DNA of 10,529 nucleotides from Candidatus Hydrogenedentota bacterium (GTDB lineage Bacteria; Hydrogenedentota; Hydrogenedentia; Hydrogenedentales; SCBR16-9), in contig SKJD01000185.1 in NCBI GenBank assembly GCA_007116095.1, positions 1-10,529 of the forward strand, in the 5' to 3' direction. Below, piece after piece: positions 7,344-10,529 of the stretch (its first letter is position 1; each line of letters begins with the position of its first letter). A program made the position numbers and the translations under genes. Under the pieces are notes generated by a model that saw only the letters and a list, made by a program, of their open reading frames with translations, did no database searches and was not told where the DNA came from.

Positions 7344-8081
7344 TCAATGGGTGTTCTCCGGCCAGCCGGAGCGGCCCAGGAGCGGCACAAAAATGCATTT
7401 AATGCCGTCTTCCTCGTCAAATTCCGCTTCACTTCGGCGAACGATCCGACAGAGCTGTTGCATTTCCCGGTCACCCACGGGACAAAGCAAACGTCCGCCA
7501 ACAGCGAGCTGATTTTTCAAAGCGGCGGGTACGGCGGGAGCGCCGGCGGTCACTAGAATTGCGTTGTAGGGAGCGGCCTCCGGATGGCCCTGGGTGCCGT
7601 CGCCGACAACGACAGTGACGTTGTGGACCCCCAATTCAGCCAGAGTTTCACGGGCCTGCTCGGCCAGGTCTGTATGCCGTTCTATAGTATAAACTTCTTG
7701 CGCCAATGCAGCCAGAACCGCGCTTTGATAGCCCGAACCTGTGCCGATTTCCAGGACCCGATCCGTCGGCTGCAAGGCCAGCAACTCGGTCATTGCCGCC
7801 ACCATATAGGGCTGGGATATCGTCTGGGCGCAGCCGATGGGCGTCGGGCGATCCTCATAGGCCCTGTCCTGTACCTCTGGCGGCACAAATCGGTGCCGGG
7901 GTATTTGCGCCATTACCTTCAAAAGCTGTTCGTCACGGATACCGCGCGAACGTAACTGCGTAGATACCATGGATTCCCGGGCCGCACGCCAGTCAGGCTC
8001 AGGCGATCCCGGAGGCGTTTCAGAAGGCGTTTCAGAAGGTGGCGTGTTGCCCCGCCAGTACTTTCTCCAGAACCCGTCCAT
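7344..8081 (-). CDS. pcm: Protein-L-isoaspartate O-methyltransferase
   Basis: Uses S-adenosylmethionine to methylate isoaspartyl residues in aged proteins, starting their repair to aspartate. Numbered from the ATG at 8081, the protein is 245 aa. Motifs: MVSTQLRSRGIRD (38-50, family N-terminus), PRHRFVP (61-67), CAQTISQPYMVA (84-95, the conserved Ser-Gln-Pro active-site segment), VLEIGTGSGYQSAVLA (109-124, SAM-binding motif I), YTIER (131-135) and GVHNVTVVVGDG (151-162). The start overlaps the yggT stop as TGATG, indicating translational coupling; a longer frame from 8264 would run through yggT and is unlikely. Residues 1-37 are extra compared with the roughly 208-residue E. coli enzyme and are rich in Pro, Ser and Glu (SETPSETPPGSPEP), so they form a probable flexible linker. 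ATG at codon 38 is an alternative start. Last gene of the nnrE-thpR-yggT-pcm operon. Confidence 0.93.
   Translation of the reverse strand: MDGFWRKYWRGNTPPSETPSETPPGSPEPDWRAARESMVSTQLRSRGIRDEQLLKVMAQIPRHRFVPPEVQDRAYEDRPTPIGCAQTISQPYMVAAMTELLALQPTDRVLEIGTGSGYQSAVLAALAQEVYTIERHTDLAEQARETLAELGVHNVTVVVGDGTQGHPEAAPYNAILVTAGAPAVPAALKNQLAVGGRLLCPVGDREMQQLCRIVRRSEAEFDEEDGIKCIFVPLLGRSGWPENTH
8014..8037. repeat. Perfect 2 x 12-bp tandem repeat inside pcm
   Basis: GGCGTTTCAGAA occurs at 8014-8025 and again at 8026-8037, followed by a partial GGTGGCG. It encodes the SETP-SETP segment of the N-terminal extension, in frame, so copy-number change would lengthen or shorten the linker by four residues. Confidence 0.85.
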
Positions 8082-8335
8082 CAATATTGCACCAGCAGCA
8101 ATCGCAGTAGCCAGAGCGCCATAACAGCGGCCAGTGGCGACCAATCCATTGGCCCCATGGAGGGCAGCACCTTCCGGATGCTGTTCACCAGCGGCGATGC
8201 CGCCCGTGGTATGAGACGCCAATAGCCCTGATGTAAATTCAGTTCCAGCCAGGGCGCTGTCCAATACAGCAGAACCACCAGCATGTACAAGGTTATTATA
8301 TTACCGATCAGGCTGAGCAGGACGAGGTTCATCAT
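8081..8335 (-). CDS. yggT: YggT family small integral membrane protein
   Basis: An 84-residue protein with two hydrophobic segments, about 3-29 and 66-83, separated by a hydrophilic loop. The segment PLVNSIRKVLPSMGPMDWSPLAAVMALWLL (about 48-77) has the YggT pattern of a Pro-rich turn (LPxxGxxDxSP) before the last helix. The family is found in bacteria and plastids; its molecular role is unsettled, with links to cell-division or envelope organisation in some organisms. Most family members have two such units, while this one appears to be the short single-unit form. The start ATG at 8335 (ATGATG) lies inside the end of thpR with GGAG upstream, giving a 35-nt overlap; the stop shares its A with the pcm start. 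Co-translation with thpR and pcm is therefore likely. Its presence with three repair-type enzymes may be only genomic packing. Confidence 0.8.
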   Translation of the reverse strand: MMNLVLLSLIGNIITLYMLVVLLYWTAPWLELNLHQGYWRLIPRAASPLVNSIRKVLPSMGPMDWSPLAAVMALWLLRLLLVQY

Positions 8336-8909
8336 TCAGGGGAAACTCCATGAGTGCTTCATGTAAAGCGCCTTCACGGCGCAGGGTGCTCTTGTACAAC
8401 ACGACCGATGTCGCGGTAAACGATGCCACTGTGAAATCCGTCAGGGTGGCCATGGCATCCTGCAGTTGGCGGAGTGGGGCGGCATAGGCCGCCTTCCACG
8501 GTCGCATACGCAGGCGGGCCAGGGTCAGGTGGGGGTAAAACGGTTTCTTTTCCGGACCCAGCCCCACTGCTTTTGCCAGGGAAGTCGCCCGCTGTTGCAA
8601 GTCCTGTAAGTCGCCGGCCACTGTTTCCAGACCAACCCAAAGCACCGCGGGTTGCCGCATATTGGGAAAGCATCCCAAGCCTGCTGGCCGTAAAATGCAA
8701 CGCTCCGCCGACGCAAAGGATTCCTTCCCCGCAGCTTGCAGCTCCGCTACCGTGCTCTCTGAGATATCTCCAAGAAAACGCAAGGTAAGGTGCATGGATG
8801 ATAGCTGCACCCAGGATACCGGCAACATCGGGGCGCGCAAGCCATGCTGTAAATCGGCCAACGCCTGCTTTTGCGCCGCAGGGAGCGGGATGGCAAGAAA
8901 GCAACGCAT
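8301..8909 (-). CDS. thpR: RNA 2',3'-cyclic phosphodiesterase ThpR (LigT/2H family)
   Basis: A 2H phosphoesterase of 202 aa that hydrolyses 2',3'-cyclic phosphate RNA ends to 2'-phosphate; the family also shows a weak 2'-5' RNA ligase activity in vitro. Both catalytic HxT motifs are present: His40-Leu-Thr42 in MHLTLRFLGD and His127-Leu-Thr129 in YPHLTLARLR. The N-terminus MRCFLAIPLP is the classic family start, so ATG at 8909 is chosen over an in-frame ATG at 8960 that lies within the upstream gene. It begins 4 nt after the nnrE stop, with only a weak GGGT ribosome site, so it probably relies on coupling to nnrE. Its last 35 nt overlap yggT in another frame. The overall length agrees with the family (about 180-200 aa). 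Confidence 0.92.
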   Translation of the reverse strand: MRCFLAIPLPAAQKQALADLQHGLRAPMLPVSWVQLSSMHLTLRFLGDISESTVAELQAAGKESFASAERCILRPAGLGCFPNMRQPAVLWVGLETVAGDLQDLQQRATSLAKAVGLGPEKKPFYPHLTLARLRMRPWKAAYAAPLRQLQDAMATLTDFTVASFTATSVVLYKSTLRREGALHEALMEFPLNDEPRPAQPDR

Positions 8910-8913
8910 CGAT

Positions 8914-9633
8914 TTACCCGAAACGCGCCTGTAATCGGGACCAGGCCGCATCGTCCGCACAGACCGGGGGAATGCCTATGTCAACCACATGCACCTGCCC
9001 CAGGTAAGACTGCGCAGCGGGGTTGGAAAAACCCTGCTTGCCATACTGGATTGTCACCGTATGAGACGCATGAATGCAAGGCTCCGACGGAATTCCCGTA
9101 TCTGCATCCAACCCCGAGGGGATATCCACAGCCACCGTCGGCGCTTCCGGCCACGCTGCAATCACATCGCCCATCAGTCCCCGTGGAGCGCCGGTGACCC
9201 CCGTGCCCAATAACGCATCCAGCAGCCAGCCCGACGTCGCCAGACGCTCCAGGCCCTGCAACGCTGCCGTTCGGGTTGTCGCAGCTTCCAGGGGACCGCC
9301 AAGCCGCCGGTAAACTTGCAGGAAGGTGGCTGCGTCTCCGGTTAGCTCCGACGGATCAGCAAGCAGCAAGACCTGCGTCTCCCAACCCGCGAGCATCGCC
9401 AGACGCGCCACCACAAACCCATCGCCCCCATTGTTGCCCTTGCCACAAACCACCCCCAGCGGCCTGCCCTGTGGATTCAGGCTTTGCAATACCTCAAAGA
9501 TCGCCGATCCCGCCTGCTGCATCAACACCGCGCCAGGCATGCCCAACTCCTCAATACAGCGACGGTCCGCCTCCCGCATCTGCGCTACCGAGAGTAAACG
9601 CGGCGCTGGCGGCAGCGTCTCATTGCTATGCAT
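8914..9633 (-). CDS. nnrE: NAD(P)H-hydrate epimerase (stand-alone YjeF N-domain)
   Basis: Interconverts the R and S forms of NAD(P)H hydrates so that a partner dehydratase can restore NAD(P)H. The protein is 239 aa and a single YjeF_N Rossmann-like domain. Motifs: LLSVAQMREAD (13-23), GKGNNGGDGFVVAR (64-77, nucleotide-binding loop), DALLGTG (139-145) and VAVDIPSGLDADTG (167-180, with the catalytic Asp170). In many bacteria this domain is fused to the ADP-dependent dehydratase (NnrD), but here the protein ends without that domain and no nnrD is in the window. The start ATG at 9633 has AAGGAGGT 5 nt upstream; in-frame ATGs further upstream lack such a site. It is the first gene of a four-gene leftward operon. 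A -10-like TATAAA (minus strand, 9723-9728) is the only promoter hint, without a convincing -35. Confidence 0.92.
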   Translation of the reverse strand: MHSNETLPPAPRLLSVAQMREADRRCIEELGMPGAVLMQQAGSAIFEVLQSLNPQGRPLGVVCGKGNNGGDGFVVARLAMLAGWETQVLLLADPSELTGDAATFLQVYRRLGGPLEAATTRTAALQGLERLATSGWLLDALLGTGVTGAPRGLMGDVIAAWPEAPTVAVDIPSGLDADTGIPSEPCIHASHTVTIQYGKQGFSNPAAQSYLGQVHVVDIGIPPVCADDAAWSRLQARFG

Positions 9634-9648
9634 CACGACCTCCTTTCC

Positions 9649-9678
9649 GGTACCATTCATGAACGCCACCATGGTACC
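9649..9678. repeat. Inverted repeat immediately upstream of the nnrE ribosome site
   Basis: GGTACCAT (9649-9656) and ATGGTACC (9671-9678) are perfect 8-bp arms with a 14-nt spacer, ending about 6 nt before the AAGGAGGT of nnrE. A nested palindrome, TTCATGAA (9656-9663), lies at the edge of the left arm. It could be an operator for the operon or a leader hairpin; GGTACC arms are of moderate stability in RNA. Confidence 0.5.
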
Positions 9679-9784
9679 CCAGCCGGACAAAACAATGCCA
9701 CGCCCACGCGTCGATCATCGCATTTATACGCAGATCACCCTACTCCAGACACCCGACGCCAAACTTCGGATAAGCGCCAGCGCG

Positions 9785-9832
9785 AAAAAAACACAAGAAA
9801 AATTGACAAGACCGAACAGAATCCGGTATAGT
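9785..9832 (+). promoter_or_regulatory. Strong tRNA-Lys promoter with UP-like element
   Basis: TTGACA (9803-9808) and TATAGT (9827-9832) are 18 nt apart on the plus strand. Directly upstream is an A-rich stretch (9785-9802, AAAAAAACACAAGAAAAA) that resembles an UP element for the alpha subunit C-terminal domain. The predicted start is near 9839, about 105 nt before the mature tRNA. The intervening leader shows no second tRNA. Confidence 0.75.
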
Positions 9833-9934
9833 TTGCACCGCACTGCCCGGTAAGACAACCCCAATCCCACCTGAACATCTTGCCCGGCGCCAAACACATG
9901 ACAACGCACAGCACGTCAATCCATTACGCATAGA

Positions 9935-10529
9935 TCACACAATGAACGGGTAGCTCAGTTGGTAGAGCATCGGACTTTTAATCCGGTGGTCGCGGGTTCG
10001 ATCCCCGCCCCGTTCACCATTATAAACCCCTTCAAAACAAGCACTTACGCTCGAAGTTAAATTTTTGTCATCAGGTGCAGTTATGTCAGTTTGCGACATA
10101 TTCTGCCTGGCGGTGTCACTCGGACATGACACTTTCAGTGACACCGATTCGCCTGATTTGCCATTAGAATTGTCGTTTCGAATACCCTCTTCTGCTTCTT
10201 CGTCCACTTCCGTGGAAGTGCTTCCGCTATCGGTTTCTACCACACTTACCTCGGGCAAGGCTTCGACGGCAGCCGCCAAATCGTTCATACCAAGGTGGGT
10301 ATAGATGCCCATGGTCAGCTTGGGATCGGAATGTCGGGCCATCTTTTGGGTCACTGCAACAGAAGCACCACTTTGGGCCAGCCAGGTGATGAAGGTATGC
10401 CGGAGGGAATGAAGGTCCACTACATGTCCCCGTTCATCTCGACGCTCGATACCGGCAAAAGCGATATCAGCGCGAAACGCTTTTGTGAGCCCTTGAGGCA
10501 GCACGAACAATGGCGCATTGGAATTGCTC
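9935..10529 (-). CDS. Tyrosine recombinase / integrase, C-terminal part (5' end outside window)
   Basis: Only the C-terminal catalytic part is visible; the frame is open through the right edge (codons reading SNSNAPLFVLPQGL). The last three active-site elements of tyrosine recombinases are present: HSLRHTF (HxxR), MARHSDPKLT (second His) and MGIYTHL, whose Tyr is encoded at 10301-10303. The arrangement matches phage and island integrases. After the Tyr there are about 121 more residues, far more than usual: first an acidic low-complexity stretch (TEVDEEAEEG), then a tail whose last 25 or so residues (from NGERGG to SYPF) are simply the antisense translation of the tRNA-Lys gene, stopping at 9935-9937. 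The position next to a tRNA 3' end indicates an element integrated there. Whether the long tail is a real protein part is uncertain; it depends on what sequence integration placed downstream. Confidence 0.85.
   Translation of the reverse strand, partial: SNSNAPLFVLPQGLTKAFRADIAFAGIERRDERGHVVDLHSLRHTFITWLAQSGASVAVTQKMARHSDPKLTMGIYTHLGMNDLAAAVEALPEVSVVETDSGSTSTEVDEEAEEGIRNDNSNGKSGESVSLKVSCPSDTARQNMSQTDITAPDDKNLTSSVSACFEGVYNGERGGDRTRDHRIKSPMLYQLSYPFIV
9944..10019 (+). tRNA. tRNA-Lys (anticodon UUU)
   Basis: A complete 76-nt cloverleaf with encoded CCA. The acceptor stem GAACGGG (9944-9950) pairs with CCCGTTC (10009-10015), and the discriminator is A (10016). The D stem is GCTC/GAGC. The anticodon arm TCGGA/TCCGG holds loop CTTTTAA, with anticodon TTT at 9977-9979. 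The T arm GCGGG/CCCGC holds loop TTCGATC. It reads AAA/AAG codons. It is transcribed rightward from the promoter at 9785-9832. The integrase-like gene covers it on the opposite strand, and no convincing terminator follows it, as expected if an insertion separated it from its original downstream sequence. Confidence 0.97.
9975..10019 (+). other. Probable attachment site (3' part of tRNA-Lys)
   Basis: Tyrosine integrases commonly recombine at the anticodon loop or T-arm end of tRNA genes, and the element copy restores the tRNA 3' end. Here the integrase gene abuts this part of tRNA-Lys, so the crossover core is probably between the anticodon loop and the CCA end. The second copy should be a direct repeat beyond the right edge and is not visible, so the exact core cannot be fixed. 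Confidence 0.45.
10066..10146. repeat. Cluster of TGTCA/TGACA inverted repeats beside the integration site
   Basis: Five TGTCA/TGACA pentamers lie within 78 bp: TGTCA at 10066, 10084 and 10114, then TGACA at 10127 and 10139. They form two clear inverted repeats: TATGTC/GACATA (10082-10087 with 10095-10100, 7-nt spacer) and CGGTGTCACT/AGTGACACCG (10111-10120 with 10137-10146, 10-bp arms, 16-nt spacer). They lie within the integrase tail-coding region, 47-127 bp from the tRNA end, where arm-type integrase or excisionase sites would be expected. Confidence 0.55.
10205..10220. repeat. 16-bp near-perfect palindrome in the integrase tail region
   Basis: CACTTCC (10205-10211) and GGAAGTG (10214-10220) are perfect 7-bp arms around a 2-nt centre (GT). 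It lies between the catalytic Tyr codon and the TGTCA cluster. Confidence 0.45.

Noticed and set aside
8082..8264. Extended pcm start adding 61 residues
   Set aside because: The extra segment is an out-of-frame reading of yggT, and TGATG coupling at 8081 gives a better start.
8910..8960. Upstream in-frame start for thpR
   Set aside because: It would overlap the end of nnrE, and the family begins at MRCFLAIPLP (8909).
9634..9690. Upstream in-frame starts for nnrE
   Set aside because: Only the ATG at 9633 has a strong AAGGAGGT at proper spacing; the upstream codons lie in the inverted-repeat leader.
10041..10066. Terminator for tRNA-Lys (ACTT/AAGT mini-stem before ATTTTT)
   Set aside because: The 4-bp stem is too weak and the site lies inside the integrase coding region.
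1..10529. CRISPR array, insertion sequence, toxin-antitoxin or phage-defence gene set
   Set aside because: No regularly spaced repeats, no transposase motifs and no small toxin/antitoxin pair; apart from the integrase end, all genes are housekeeping types.

Overview
This window reads as chromosomal DNA of a moderately GC-rich proteobacterium. The protein set (a primary sigma factor with a complete non-conserved region, a CHC2/TOPRIM primase, a type I citrate synthase and a long fungal-like cystathionine gamma-synthase) fits the Acidithiobacillus group. That placement is inferred from remembered protein resemblance and was not tested.

Layout from left to right. A rightward PLP-dependent sulfur amino acid enzyme (5-1561) converges on rpoD, and a bidirectional hairpin terminator lies between them (1611-1650). 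The next block is transcribed leftward: rpoD (1679-3466) downstream of dnaG (3655-5430), i.e. the primase and sigma-70 part of the macromolecular synthesis region, without rpsU next to it here. A near-consensus sigma-70 promoter (5607-5635) drives dnaG through a leader of about 170 nt. A 15-bp hairpin (5747-5780) follows gltA (5869-7134), which has its own promoter (7247-7276) and a leader carrying inverted repeats. Behind gltA is a tightly packed leftward operon, nnrE-thpR-yggT-pcm (9633 to 7344). Its genes are separated by 4 nt, overlap by 35 nt and overlap by 1 nt. Three of the four belong to families that handle damaged or end-modified molecules: NAD(P)H hydrates, RNA 2',3'-cyclic phosphates and isoaspartyl proteins.

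On the right, a rightward tRNA-Lys(UUU) gene (9944-10019) has a stable-RNA-style promoter with an A-rich upstream element. Immediately beyond it, in antisense orientation and cut by the window edge, lies the C-terminal catalytic part of a tyrosine recombinase (9935-10529). Its open frame runs completely through the antisense strand of the tRNA. This is the expected picture of one end of an integrated element using the 3' part of tRNA-Lys as attachment site, with the cargo outside the window to the right.

I found no CRISPR array, no insertion sequence, no rRNA and no clearly novel multi-gene system. The most unusual material is at the integrase/tRNA junction: a translated antisense tRNA tail, and a dense cluster of TGTCA/TGACA inverted repeats inside the integrase 3' coding region. 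Several intergenic palindromes and structured leaders (dnaG, gltA, nnrE) are secondary leads.
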